Of a DNA stretch of 64,000 bases, positions 9,333-18,830 are shown in pieces. The notes under the pieces were generated by a model, which saw only the letters and a list, made by a program, of their open reading frames with translations, was not told where the DNA came from and did no database searches. The stretch lies in contig NZ_CP089414.1 of assembly GCF_022394535.1 (NCBI RefSeq), positions 2,232,001 through 2,296,000 on the forward strand, read 5' to 3'. The stretch is from Dyella terrae. Its GTDB lineage: Bacteria > Pseudomonadota > Gammaproteobacteria > Xanthomonadales > Rhodanobacteraceae. Within the stretch, counting starts at the first letter, position 1. The number at the start of each line of letters is the position of its first letter. The position numbers and the translations under genes were made by a program.

Positions 9333-11303
9333 CTATAGCCCGAGCCGAGCAGACATCGCCGGACCCAACGATGCGGCGAAACCGGCCGTCAGGTGCTGCT
9401 CATCGCGAAACACCACCTGACCATTCTGCTCGGCACTGCACCGTTGACCCGGGCAAACCAGGTCATTCATGTCGATGGTCTGGGCATTAGGAAAACGCTT
9501 GGCCGCCTGCTGCAACCACAGATAGACCTGCAGTTCATATGCATCGTTAGCCGCAGTTTCGCAATCCAGTGGGGTGCCTAACCATTTCGGTCGATCCGAA
9601 TGAGAGGCAAGGCAGCCGGGTCCGTCGAAATCAACGTGCGGAGTGCTACGCAACAGATAGATTTTTCCTACCCCGGCACCTAGTGCTTCCAGGGTACGAG
9701 CCATGCCATCCGTCCATTGCACTTGCGAAAACGACCGTCCGGCAACAACGCCCGTACTGAGTACAACAATATCGGGATGCATGGACGCCAGCTGCTCTAC
9801 GGCTTGATGTCGCCACCTTTCGCACTCCGTGTACTCGCGGCCAATGCGTGCGTAGAAAATGGGCTCATCGACCATCGGGCAAGCAGACTTGGTGACAACA
9901 ATCAGCCGCCAACCTGGCTTTGATGCTATCTGCGACAACGCGGGAAACCATTGCCCAGCGATACTGTCACCCATAAGTACGAGTGTGTGCGCTGCGTCAT
10001 CTGGTCCGAACTTACACAACCGCACCCGATCACTGTGGTACCAGTCGTCGCAACCCTGCCTATAGATGGATGGCCCATCGAAACGCGCTTGGGTGTAGCG
10101 CCGCACAGCAGGGCTATCGCTCTGCTCTACTGCCATGTAGAACCAGTGCATGGACAGCGAACAGACCACGACAGTGACACCAAGAGCTCCGAACAAGGCG
10201 AGACGCCGGCGAGTGAGCCAAATAGATTGATGGCGAACTGGCGTCTCGACAAGTCGATACGAGGCTACGGCAAGCCCCAGCGACAAAAGCACTTCAACGA
10301 CTCGCACCCATGGAGCACGACTCCCCGTCACGGCATGACCGAGGACGAGGACAGGCCAGTGCCACAAATACCAAGCGTAAGAAACGCGCCCAATGGCCTG
10401 CAACCATGGCAACGAGAGAACACGCGACACGCCGCTCATGCTGCTGCTCCATCCGGCTGCAATCACGAATGTCGCTCCAAGTACCGGAAGCACGGCGCGC
10501 CACCCTGGATAGGATGTCTGCCCGTAGCTGACTGCTGCACCCGCAATCATCCCTAAGCCAAGCCAGCCGAGCCAATGCAGGACGCTTGAGACAGAGGCCT
10601 TTCCTTCGGTCGACTCGCCTGCGCGCTTACTTCCGAAATAGAGCCAGATCAGCGCCCCGGCGGCGAATTCCCAAGCACGCACGGGCATCATGTAAAAGGC
10701 CCACTGCGGATAACGTGGCGTCAAGAAAATACTTGCGCCCAGGCTGAGCGCAAGAATCGCGAGCATGACGCCCTTCAACCTCGCGACGTGAAGTCCCGAC
10801 CGCCGATGCCCCAACGACCACAGAAGCAGTGCTGGCCATATCAGATAAAACTGCTCCTCAACACCCAGCGACCACGTGTGCAAGAACAGATTATTCTCCG
10901 ACCCAGGGGCGAAGTAGTCTGCCTGCGTCAGAGCGAAAGACACGTTGCTCATCCAAAGGGCCGCCACCGCCGCGGTATTGGCTTGCTGCAGCTGTTCGCT
11001 CGGCCCCAGCAGGAGCATCGCAGCAAGCGATACCAGCACGACCATCAGAATCAATGCCGGCATCAAGCGCCGAAGTCGCCTGAGATAGAAGCCCATAAAA
11101 TCGATTCGGGCAGTATCCGTCAGCTCGCGCAAAAGCAGGCCGGTGATCAGGAAGCCGGATAGGACGAAAAACACGTCCACCCCGACAAATCCGCCGGAGA
11201 GCCATGGAACGCCAGCATGTGCTCCTATAACAAGCAGTACTGCGACCGCCCGCAGGCCTTCTATATCGCCGCGATAGCCCAGCCGATATTCATCCGACTT
11301 CAT
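9333..11303 (-). CDS. Acyltransferase-3 / SGNH fused O-acetyltransferase (OafA/YrhL-like)
   Basis: About 656 residues, an integral-membrane acyltransferase-3 domain fused to a C-terminal SGNH domain. The N-terminus has YRGDIEGLRAVAVLLVI and GGFVGVDVFFVLSGFLITG followed by about ten membrane helices. The C-terminal domain has block I in LVLMGDSIAGQWFP and the terminal D-x-x-H in DEQHLT. Such proteins O-acetylate LPS O-antigen, exopolysaccharide or peptidoglycan sugars. The ATG at 11303 is preferred because GGAGAGG lies about 10 bases upstream; the open frame extends to 11399 without a better start. It converges with the DUF4105 gene. Confidence 0.88.
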   Translation of the reverse strand: MKSDEYRLGYRGDIEGLRAVAVLLVIGAHAGVPWLSGGFVGVDVFFVLSGFLITGLLLRELTDTARIDFMGFYLRRLRRLMPALILMVVLVSLAAMLLLGPSEQLQQANTAAVAALWMSNVSFALTQADYFAPGSENNLFLHTWSLGVEEQFYLIWPALLLWSLGHRRSGLHVARLKGVMLAILALSLGASIFLTPRYPQWAFYMMPVRAWEFAAGALIWLYFGSKRAGESTEGKASVSSVLHWLGWLGLGMIAGAAVSYGQTSYPGWRAVLPVLGATFVIAAGWSSSMSGVSRVLSLPWLQAIGRVSYAWYLWHWPVLVLGHAVTGSRAPWVRVVEVLLSLGLAVASYRLVETPVRHQSIWLTRRRLALFGALGVTVVVCSLSMHWFYMAVEQSDSPAVRRYTQARFDGPSIYRQGCDDWYHSDRVRLCKFGPDDAAHTLVLMGDSIAGQWFPALSQIASKPGWRLIVVTKSACPMVDEPIFYARIGREYTECERWRHQAVEQLASMHPDIVVLSTGVVAGRSFSQVQWTDGMARTLEALGAGVGKIYLLRSTPHVDFDGPGCLASHSDRPKWLGTPLDCETAANDAYELQVYLWLQQAAKRFPNAQTIDMNDLVCPGQRCSAEQNGQVVFRDEQHLTAGFAASLGPAMSARLGL

Positions 11304-11434
11304 GAAAACGTCATCCTCTCCCCCATTCAGTATCGAATAGTACCGATAGGGCGACGCACTCTGCCCAAAAGAGGCACTCTGCCAAAAATCGGTCCGCACT
11401 TTTCAATTGCCCCCAGGCTTCCGACAAGGCCATC

Positions 11435-12463
11435 ATGAACACCATGACCGCCCCTCATGCCCTTCCCTCGACATCGTCCACCCCCGCAGACCCCATGGTC
11501 GTCAACTGCGTGGCTTATCGCTTCGATGGGCAGCGCATCGGCGACACCAGCCTCGATGACATCAGCGAAGTGCTTAAAGAACCCGACACCTTCGTGTGGG
11601 TGGGGCTGCACGAGCCGGACGAGACCTTGCTGCAGAAGCTCCAGGAAGAGTTCGATCTTCATGATCTTGCGATCGAGGATGCCCAGCACGCCCACCAACG
11701 CACCAAGATCGAAGCCTATGGTGATTCGCTCTTTGTCGTCGTGCAGACTGCACAGCTTGTCGGCGGGCATATCGCCTTCGGCGAGACGCACGTTTTTCTG
11801 GGGCCCCGCTATCTGGTCACAGTACGCCACGGCGCGTCGCTGTCCTACGCTCCAGCCCGACGTAACTGCGAGCATACGCCCGAACTCCTGGCACTCGGCC
11901 CCGCCTACGGTCTGTATGGCGTGCTCGACTTCATTGTCGACAACCTGCTCCCCATCGTGCGCGACTTCCGCGAAGAGCTGCAGGAGCTGGAGAAAGACAT
12001 CTTCTCCGACACCTTCAAGCGCAGCACCATTCGTCGTCTGTACGACATGCAGCGTGACCTGATGACGTTGCGGCTAGCGGTGGCCCCTATGCAGGACATC
12101 ATCAGCCAGTTGGTACGCCAGCACCCGCAACTCATTCCTGACGAACTGCGCGCCTATTTTCGCGACGTATACGACCACGTATTCCGCGTCAACGAATCGA
12201 TCAGCGCCATGCGCGAAATGCTCGCCGCCGCCATCAACGTAAACCTATCCCTGGTCACCTTCGGCCAGAACGAGGTGATGAAACGACTGGCCGGCTACGC
12301 AGCCATGTTGGCCGCCCCTACTCTGATCACCAGCTGGTACGGCATGAACTTCACGCATATGCCCGAACTGGCTGAGCCATGGGCTTACCCAGTAATCATC
12401 GGCGTGGTGACTACATTGGTGGCCAGTATTTATTACGTTCTCAAGCGGGCGAAGTGGTTGTGA
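11435..12463 (+). CDS. corA: CorA family Mg2+/Co2+ channel
   Basis: A 342-residue CorA-type cation channel. A long cytoplasmic alpha/beta and coiled-coil domain is followed by two C-terminal membrane helices. The signature GMN is at residues 303-305 in YGMNFTHMPEL, between the helices. An alternative ATG lies 9 bases downstream (11444). The last codons overlap the GTG start of the following membrane protein. The upstream 130 bases contain a direct repeat of GCACTCTGCC (near 11357 and 11375) of unknown meaning. Confidence 0.9.
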   Translation: MNTMTAPHALPSTSSTPADPMVVNCVAYRFDGQRIGDTSLDDISEVLKEPDTFVWVGLHEPDETLLQKLQEEFDLHDLAIEDAQHAHQRTKIEAYGDSLFVVVQTAQLVGGHIAFGETHVFLGPRYLVTVRHGASLSYAPARRNCEHTPELLALGPAYGLYGVLDFIVDNLLPIVRDFREELQELEKDIFSDTFKRSTIRRLYDMQRDLMTLRLAVAPMQDIISQLVRQHPQLIPDELRAYFRDVYDHVFRVNESISAMREMLAAAINVNLSLVTFGQNEVMKRLAGYAAMLAAPTLITSWYGMNFTHMPELAEPWAYPVIIGVVTTLVASIYYVLKRAKWL

Positions 12464-14164
12464 GTCTAACGAATACGCGGCACCGACTGACCTATGGGCT
12501 AGCCGCCATCACCTTGCTAGTGACCAGCCTCCTCTATGGGCCTGTCATCCACTTCAATTTCGTGTGGGATGATTGGCTGAGCTTTCACGATACACCTTGG
12601 TTGACCCAGGGTGATCAGTGGAAGCATTACATCCTGCGCGACTTCAACAACTGGGCGTACTACTTTAGGCCGCTCGTTGTAGGCTTCTTTACCCTGCAGG
12701 TTCGACTGTTCCATGACCTGCCCGGACCTATGCATGCTGTATCGCTTGCCCTGCACCTGATCGGCATAACCTTGGTTGGAGTTCTAGCGTGGCGCTGCGC
12801 CACGCTATCTGGCATGAACGCAACGCGCCGGACGTGGCTCGTTCCGCTTTGCATGGCAATTTACGGCCTACATCCAGCGCTTATCGAGACCGTCGCGTGG
12901 ATCGGGTGCCAGTTCGAACTTGTATTGATAGTGCTTGTCCTTCTCAGCCTGATCGCAAATCTTGACATCCAGCACCCCGGACTACGCGCAGGCACAGTCG
13001 CGCTGACCTTCTTTCTCGCCGCATGCACGAAAGAGGCAGCCTTTTCGCTTCCACTTCTGCTGGTCTTGTTCGATTGGATCCTGTTCTCAGGCGGAGCGGG
13101 ACAGCGCTTTGTCGCAAGCGTCGAGACCGTCATTCGACGCAACTGGCTCACCTATCTCAGGGATCATGCTTGCGGGCATCGGCTACCTGATTTTTCGGTC
13201 CTGGGCGCTCGGCACAGTTACAACGAATTTCCAATCGATATCCGCTACACCCTCAGACCATCTTTGGGAAATCAGCACCGTCTATCTTCGCTATGTGAAG
13301 ATCATCCTCTGGCCGGTCTCCGGCATGGGGCCTATTCACCCCTATATCCCGCAGGTATTCCAGGGAACACCTTCCCCTGCCGACCTGCTGGTCATTGCCG
13401 TGGCGTTTGTCATTGTCGGAAGCGGGCTGTATTTCACCCTCCGACACAAATCGCCGACCGGCGCCATCATTGTCGGCGCTACAGCAGCGTTGCTTCCCGT
13501 TCTTCACATCATCCCAGTGGCATTCGATAAGAGCCTTTATCACGAACGCTATGCCGCTCTGTCGCTAGCCATCATGTGCGCCATGCTTCCCCTTATGCGC
13601 CGGCCTGCATGGCTGAAGCGGGCCAAACATGGAAGCGTTGCGAAATCCCTGATCGTCATCGTCATGTTCTTCTGGCTGACCTTTTCGATCATCGGTATAC
13701 GCACCCTGCTTCCGAATTGGACAAACGATGAAACTCTATGGCGATGGGCGCTTTCATCCAATCCGCATGACGCCGATGCCAAGTTCAATCTTCTTTCGAC
13801 CTATATAAGGAACAAGGATTACTCTGCTGCCCACAAGCTTGGCGACAAAGTGCTAGCTGACTCGTCCTCCTGCGACGAATGTATGCTCAAAATCGCAGAA
13901 CTGGCGATCTTTCAGCACGAGCCCACCGGGGCCGCCATTGCACTCGAGCGTGTCCGTCATTCGCCCTCTATCGCGAAGAACAAAGACACGCTTCATACTT
14001 ACTACCTGCTGACGGGTGAAATGCTTGCTCAACAAGGCAGCCTGGAGGATGCGGAAAACATCCTCCACGCTGCATTGTCACTGGCACCTCAGGACGCCGA
14101 AACAATAAACGCGCTGAACCTGGTTCTATCGCTGAGGAACCGAGCAACGCAAGCTAACCAATAA
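12460..14164 (+). pseudogene. TMTC-like multi-spanning membrane protein with TPR tail, copy 1, frameshifted as sequenced
   Basis: About 567 residues when joined. An N-terminal membrane helix leads into an acidic loop FNFVWDDWLSFHD (Asp37-Asp38), then about ten more helices and a TPR-like soluble tail (ALSSNPHDADAKFNLLSTYI, GSLEDAENILHAAL). The architecture matches bacterial relatives of eukaryotic TMTC proteins, which are GT-C-fold O-mannosyltransferases; the function here is inferred. The frames 12460-13158 and 13160-14164 are joined by one extra base. Dropping A13159 (CTC-A-GGGATC) gives TYLGIMLAGIGYLIF. The GTG start at 12460 overlaps the corA stop (GTGA). It is paralogous to the copies at 18831 and 20868. 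Confidence 0.7.
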
Positions 14165-14197
14165 AAAGGAGTGGCGACCAGCGTCCGCCACTCCTTT
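14165..14197. terminator. Bidirectional hairpin between convergent genes
   Basis: Perfect 12-base arms AAAGGAGTGGCG (14165-14176) and CGCCACTCCTTT (14186-14197) around a 9-base loop. A/T tracts on both flanks suit Rho-independent termination of the TMTC-like gene (plus) and of the S9 peptidase (minus). Confidence 0.85.
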
Positions 14198-14225
14198 GTC
14201 ACGACCGTAGATTAGCAAGTCCGGA

Positions 14226-16298
14226 TCAATGAGCCGAAGACGAACCTTCCGCCGTCCACTCCTTCAGCCACGCATTCACCGTCTCATGCCACTGCACGCT
14301 GTTCTGCGGCTTGAGCACCCAATGATTCTCGTCGGGGAAATGCAGCAGTTTGCTGGGAATGCCGCGACGCTGCAGCGCAGTGAATGCGCCAAGGCCCTGT
14401 GTATCGGGGATGCGGAAATCCTTGGCCGAGTGAACGACCAACATTGGTACGCGCCAATCCTTGACGTGGTTGACGGGGTTGAACTTCTCGTAGTTCTCGG
14501 GGTGCTCGTACTGCGTGCCGCCGTTCTCGCGTTCCTCGAACCACAGCTCTTCGGTGTCGTAGTACATGGCGCGCGCATCGAACACGCCGTCATGATCGAC
14601 CAGACACTTCCACGGCTGGTTCCACACGCCAGCGATCCAGTAAATCATATAGCCACCGTAGCTGGCGCCCAGTGCGCAGGCGCGATCGCCATCGAGGAAG
14701 CCGTACTTGGACAGCGCGGCGCTCCAGCCGGCCTTGAGGTCTTCCAACGGCTTGCCACCCCAGTCACCCGAGATCGAATCGGTGAACGCCTGGCCGTAAC
14801 CGGTTGAACCATGGAAGTTAATGGTGACCACGGCGAAGCCCTGGCCCGCGTAAGTCTGCGGGTTCCAGCGATAGCTCCACGCATTGTTCATGGCGCCCTG
14901 CGGGCCGCCATGGATGATGAAGGCGACCGGATACTTCTTGCCGGACTTGTAACCGACTGGCTTAACCACGTAGCCCTGCACGGTTTCGTTGTTCCAGCCC
15001 TTGAACGTGAAGAACTCGGGCTCACCCATCTGCGTCTTCTTGAGGCGCTCGACGTTGTAATGCGTCACCTGCTTGAGGCCCTTGCCCTGCAGGTCAGCCG
15101 TGTAGAGATCAGCCGAACGCTTCAGATCGTCACGCTGCACCAGCAACGACGACTTACCTAAGGAGTAGGCACCCACTTCGCCATTGGTGACGAGCGTGGT
15201 GACTTTGCCGCTGACAGCGTCCACGGCGAACAGAGGATGCTGGCCATTGTCGTCGGCAGTCACATAAAGCGTCTTGCCGTCCGCCGAAACCTGCATGCCG
15301 CCTGCAGAGCGATCCCAATTGGGCGCTACTTCGTGCTTCTGGCCGCTGGCAAGATCCAGCGCCATGATGCGGAAGCGGTCAGCTTCGGACACCGGCACCT
15401 TCATGGCCAGGTAGTACAGCGTCTTGCCATCCGGCGATGGCACCGGGAACGCATCCCAAGCCGGGTTGTCCGCTGTCAGGTTGCGCGGTGCTGCCGAACC
15501 ATCCGCCGGCACACTGTAAACGTCAAAGTTGGTCGACCACGGCTCGCTGTTGCCTGCAATCCGCACATCGAAGTACACCGTCTTGCCGTCCGGCGAGAAG
15601 CTGAATTCGCCGTCGTCGCCGAACGGCTTGCTCGGCACGTCACCGTCGATGCCACGCGTGAGCAGCACCGGCTGTTCGGACGGGGCATCCATGTCCGCGA
15701 TGAAGAGCTGGGCGCGCCGGCCATCGGCCCACGTATCCCAGTGGCGCACGAAGAGCTTGTCGTAAACTGTGCCCGAGGCCTTGTCTTTCTCGCGGCCGTC
15801 CAAACGCTCCTTGGTACAGGCAAGATCGGCGCAGTCGGTGAACACGCCAAAGGTGAGCAGTGCCTTCTTGCCATCCGGCGAGAGCTTGTAGCTGTCGACG
15901 TCGATCGGCGTATGCGTCACCTGCGTGGCGGTGGCTGATATACCTAGCGGGCGACGCCAGAGCTGTGACACACCGTCCTTCTCGGCTACGTAGTAGATCG
16001 CCGAGCCATCGGGCGCCCAACGCGGCGAAGAGGCCTTCTCCACCAGCTTGATCGGCGAGCCGCCCTTGGCGAGATCAAGCACATAGATAGAGGTGATGCC
16101 CTTGTTCGCGGCGTAGTCGGTGGCGCGCACGGTATAGAGCACCAGGTGGCCATCGGGCGAGAGCTGCGGATCGCCGACGCGATCCATCATCACCAGATCG
16201 CGGATACCGAAAGGATGGGTGCCATGGTTTTCGACCTCGGCCGCCACAGCAGAAGTACCGGCCAGCGCAAGCGCCAGCGCGACAAACAGGGGTTTCAT
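14226..16298 (-). CDS. S9 family peptidase (prolyl oligopeptidase / acylaminoacyl-peptidase type)
   Basis: A 690-residue secreted serine peptidase. The signal peptide is MKPLFVALALALAGTSAVAA. An N-terminal beta-propeller with repeated WD40-like strands (SPDGKTVYFDV, SADGKTLYVTADD) is followed by an alpha/beta-hydrolase domain. The likely triad is Ser546 in GASYGGY, Asp627 in SAKDFRIP and His659 in DENHWVL. The ATG at 16298 has AGGA 8 bases upstream, so the longer open frame to 16358 is not used. It probably degrades short peptides in the periplasm. Confidence 0.92.
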   Translation of the reverse strand: MKPLFVALALALAGTSAVAAEVENHGTHPFGIRDLVMMDRVGDPQLSPDGHLVLYTVRATDYAANKGITSIYVLDLAKGGSPIKLVEKASSPRWAPDGSAIYYVAEKDGVSQLWRRPLGISATATQVTHTPIDVDSYKLSPDGKKALLTFGVFTDCADLACTKERLDGREKDKASGTVYDKLFVRHWDTWADGRRAQLFIADMDAPSEQPVLLTRGIDGDVPSKPFGDDGEFSFSPDGKTVYFDVRIAGNSEPWSTNFDVYSVPADGSAAPRNLTADNPAWDAFPVPSPDGKTLYYLAMKVPVSEADRFRIMALDLASGQKHEVAPNWDRSAGGMQVSADGKTLYVTADDNGQHPLFAVDAVSGKVTTLVTNGEVGAYSLGKSSLLVQRDDLKRSADLYTADLQGKGLKQVTHYNVERLKKTQMGEPEFFTFKGWNNETVQGYVVKPVGYKSGKKYPVAFIIHGGPQGAMNNAWSYRWNPQTYAGQGFAVVTINFHGSTGYGQAFTDSISGDWGGKPLEDLKAGWSAALSKYGFLDGDRACALGASYGGYMIYWIAGVWNQPWKCLVDHDGVFDARAMYYDTEELWFEERENGGTQYEHPENYEKFNPVNHVKDWRVPMLVVHSAKDFRIPDTQGLGAFTALQRRGIPSKLLHFPDENHWVLKPQNSVQWHETVNAWLKEWTAEGSSSAH

Positions 16299-16545
16299 GG
16301 GTAGGTTCCTGAGTGTTGCGAAAACATTGACGTTAAGAGCCCACGCCCCGCAGCGCAAGCACGCCGAAAGTACCCGGCAAACCCATCGAGTTCACGCGCA
16401 TCCGGCCGATGGCAGCGTCCAATGTCGTGATGAGATCGCCTCGATCTCACAAAAAAACGAGAAAATCCCAGGTGCTAGTATCTCCCAGCCACCATCAACC
16501 CTCCCGGGTTGGCTGATTCAGCGTAACGGCTTCAAGGGGACAAGG

Positions 16546-17913
16546 ATGAGCACGTCTACAACCGCCAACGCGCGGCGCTACTGGCTGATCGCATGGATTG
16601 GCGTCACCCTTTTGGCCCTTGGGCTACGCTGGGCTTATCTGTCACGCATGGAGGTCGATGGCCCCCTTCGAGGCGACGCGGGCCAGTACGTTTCCTATGC
16701 CTGGAATCTGGTCCACCACGGGGTGTTCTCGAAGAACGCCCCCGGTAGCGCGAACGTGGTACCCGACAGCTTTCGGGATCCCGGGTATCCCAGCCTTCTC
16801 GCTGCGCTGATGCTTGTCTCCGACGACTTCAGCCCTTGGTATCACCACGTCCTTCTGTTCCAGGGGCTGCTGGGCGCACTGACAGTCGCACTGCTGATGG
16901 CAGCAGCGCGACCCTGGCTAGGCATGAAGGGCGCCGTAGTCGCGGGTCTGTTGATGGCTATCTGGCCTCACAGCATCACGTTCACTGGCTATCTGCTGTC
17001 CGAGACAGCGACTGCCTTTTGGGTTGCCTTGGGGCTTTTTTTGCTGCAAAGAACCGCTACGCGGAACAGCTTGCCGATCATGGTCGGCTGCGGCATCGCC
17101 TTCGGTATCGCCGCGCTGACCAACGCCGTCATGATTCCGTTTGCGGCGATCTTGGCGAGCATCTTCTGGTGGCGGGGCAACTTCACACGCTCCATGGCGC
17201 TCGCACTGGCCATCGCCTCGCTGCTGCTGCCGATTGCATGGGGCGTGCGCAATGCACAGTTGCCGCCCGCCGAAAGCTCTTCGGGACGTGCCCTGTTGAA
17301 TGCGATACAGGGTTCCTGGCCGGAGTACCACGCAAGCTATATCGCCAGCATCGAGGGTGACCCGAATGCCCAACGCGTTCAGGGCTCCATCCAGCACGAA
17401 TACGATGTCGCGATGACGTCCCGATCCGCTGGCATGGCGCTTGTATCCGCCAGGATGGGAGAGCACCCGCTACGTTATCTCGGATGGTACGCGAGCAAAC
17501 CCGCACTCTTATGGGACTGGGCCATCCGCATGGGCCAGGGAAATATCTATCAGTATGCAGCGCTCCACTCTCTGCTCAACGAACAACCGATACTCAAAGC
17601 ACTTGTTGCGCTGTGCTGGGTGCTCAATCCATTGATCATGTGCCTGGCACTGGCGGGCGTGCTACTGGTGTGGATGAAAGAGCGGGGGCGCTCACCACTA
17701 TCGCTGGCCGTCGCCGTTCTTGCGGTCTACGTCACTGTCGTCTACTCCCTGCTACAGGCCGAACCTCGCTACTCCATCCCGTTCCGGGGCATCGAACTCA
17801 TACTCGCTGTCGAAGCCGTGAGGCAATGTCTCTGCTGGCGCGCGGCCCGAAACCGACGAGCCGGACTGTCAAATTGGTCGAGAACGGCTACCGACGATCC
17901 AACCACGATGTGA
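16546..17913 (+). CDS. GT39-like (GT-C fold) membrane glycosyltransferase
   Basis: A 455-residue protein with about ten membrane helices. After the first helix a periplasmic loop carries an acidic residue in GPLRGDAGQY (Asp44), the position of the catalytic acid in GT39/ArnT-type enzymes, which use polyprenyl-phosphate sugars. Further conserved-looking parts are SFRDPGYPSLLA and the C-terminal EPRYSIPF. The ATG at 16546 follows AAGGGGACAAGG. The open frame extends to 16219, but that stretch overlaps the divergent peptidase and has no ribosome-binding site. It is the first of several putative GT-C enzymes near pilA. Substrate unknown. Confidence 0.75.
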   Translation: MSTSTTANARRYWLIAWIGVTLLALGLRWAYLSRMEVDGPLRGDAGQYVSYAWNLVHHGVFSKNAPGSANVVPDSFRDPGYPSLLAALMLVSDDFSPWYHHVLLFQGLLGALTVALLMAAARPWLGMKGAVVAGLLMAIWPHSITFTGYLLSETATAFWVALGLFLLQRTATRNSLPIMVGCGIAFGIAALTNAVMIPFAAILASIFWWRGNFTRSMALALAIASLLLPIAWGVRNAQLPPAESSSGRALLNAIQGSWPEYHASYIASIEGDPNAQRVQGSIQHEYDVAMTSRSAGMALVSARMGEHPLRYLGWYASKPALLWDWAIRMGQGNIYQYAALHSLLNEQPILKALVALCWVLNPLIMCLALAGVLLVWMKERGRSPLSLAVAVLAVYVTVVYSLLQAEPRYSIPFRGIELILAVEAVRQCLCWRAARNRRAGLSNWSRTATDDPTTM

Positions 17914-18259
17914 CCCTCCAGAGCACTTCGAGACGGGGGTCTCAGAACGCACTGACGCGCAACGTCACTTTTTGCCCTTCACGAGCAAGCGGCACATTCG
18001 CACCGAGACGGGCTCGACAATCCTGCAAGAACGTCAGCTTTGTGAGGTTGCCCGGTCTCGTGACCGTATGCACAATCCTCACACCCGCAACATTGTGGGT
18101 CACCGCCAAAAGGCATCCGTGGCATGTAACGTGCTGCGGATGTCGGGAGCTTCCTGGTCGTTCCAGACCGCAGTAAGGGGGTCCGTTCCCGCCTAGGGGG
18201 AATCGGGACCGGGGCTCAGGGGGCACTACCGGTTAGCTAACCAAAACAGAGGAACCACC
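17914..18259 (+). promoter_or_regulatory. pilA upstream regulatory region
   Basis: No gene is seen here. The region contains a sigma-54-type promoter candidate at 18120-18135, a perfect 12-base palindrome GGTTAGCTAACC at 18231-18242 within the leader, and the ribosome-binding site GAGGAA at about 18250. Near the left end a small hairpin (GAGAC/GTCTC, about 17929-17942) could serve the preceding gene. The leader is C- and G-rich. Confidence 0.55.
18120..18135 (+). promoter_or_regulatory. Sigma-54 (RpoN) promoter candidate for pilA
   Basis: TGGCATGTAACGTGCT. The -24 GG and -12 GC dinucleotides are separated by exactly 10 bases, and 12 of 16 positions or more fit the TGGCAC-N5-TTGCW pattern. 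Predicted transcription would start near 18147, leaving an approximately 110-base leader. Major pilin genes of Pseudomonas and Xanthomonas are RpoN/PilR-dependent, which supports this site. Confidence 0.6.
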
Positions 18260-18724
18260 ATGAAGAACGTGCAGAAGGGCTTTACCCTGATCGAACTGAT
18301 GATCGTCGTGGCGATCATCGCGATCCTGGCCGCCATCGCCATCCCGCAGTACCAGAACTACATCACCAAGTCCCAGTTCTCCGAGTCGCAGACCATTGCT
18401 GACGGCCTGAAGACGCCGATCGTGGAGTACTACAACCAGACCGGCATCTGCCCCACCAACAGCACCACGGGCTTCGTTACGGCTGCCAGCTACAGCGGCA
18501 AGTACGTGCAGCAGGCCTCGCTTAGCGGCTCGGGCTCCGGCGCAACCCAGGCTTGCATCGTCACGGTTACCTTCAAGTCGACCGCCGGCTCGGTGTCCTC
18601 CCCGCTCATCGGCGAGACTGTCGCGATCACTGGCCAGGTCGGCAACGGCGGCGCCGTCACCTGGGCCTGCGCAAGCACCACCATCCTCGGCAAGTACATG
18701 CCCCAGGTCTGCCAGGGCAAGTAA
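18260..18724 (+). CDS. pilA: Type IV major pilin PilA
   Basis: A 154-residue type IVa prepilin. A short leader MKNVQKG is cleaved before Phe ([20 protein letters not shown]), and the Glu5 needed for assembly is present. The head domain has two pairs of cysteines; the last two (residues ~139 and ~151) form the expected C-terminal D-loop disulfide. A Ser/Thr/Gly-rich stretch ([10 protein letters not shown]) could accept O-linked glycans (inference). It is transcribed alone between the sigma-54 candidate and a strong terminator. The pilus assembly genes are 14 kb downstream instead of adjacent. Confidence 0.96.
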   Translation: MKNVQKGFTLIELMIVVAIIAILAAIAIPQYQNYITKSQFSESQTIADGLKTPIVEYYNQTGICPTNSTTGFVTAASYSGKYVQQASLSGSGSGATQACIVTVTFKSTAGSVSSPLIGETVAITGQVGNGGAVTWACASTTILGKYMPQVCQGK

Positions 18725-18756
18725 TCCGTCCGCAGATAGCTATCACATGCTGTACC

Positions 18757-18786
18757 AAAAACCCCTCCGTACGGAGGGGTTTTTTG
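18757..18786 (+). terminator. Rho-independent terminator after pilA
   Basis: The perfect palindrome ACCCCTCCGTACGGAGGGGT (18761-18780) is flanked by four A's and a T tract (18780-18785). It ends the pilA transcript about 35 bases after the stop codon. Confidence 0.93.
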
Positions 18787-18830
18787 TGTCCACATCTCGG
18801 AAGACTCGCCTTAATGCCTTTTACCTGCTC

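Noticed and set aside
16219..16545. 109-codon extension of the GT39-like protein
   Set aside because: It overlaps the start of the divergent S9 peptidase; a good ribosome-binding site precedes the ATG at 16546.
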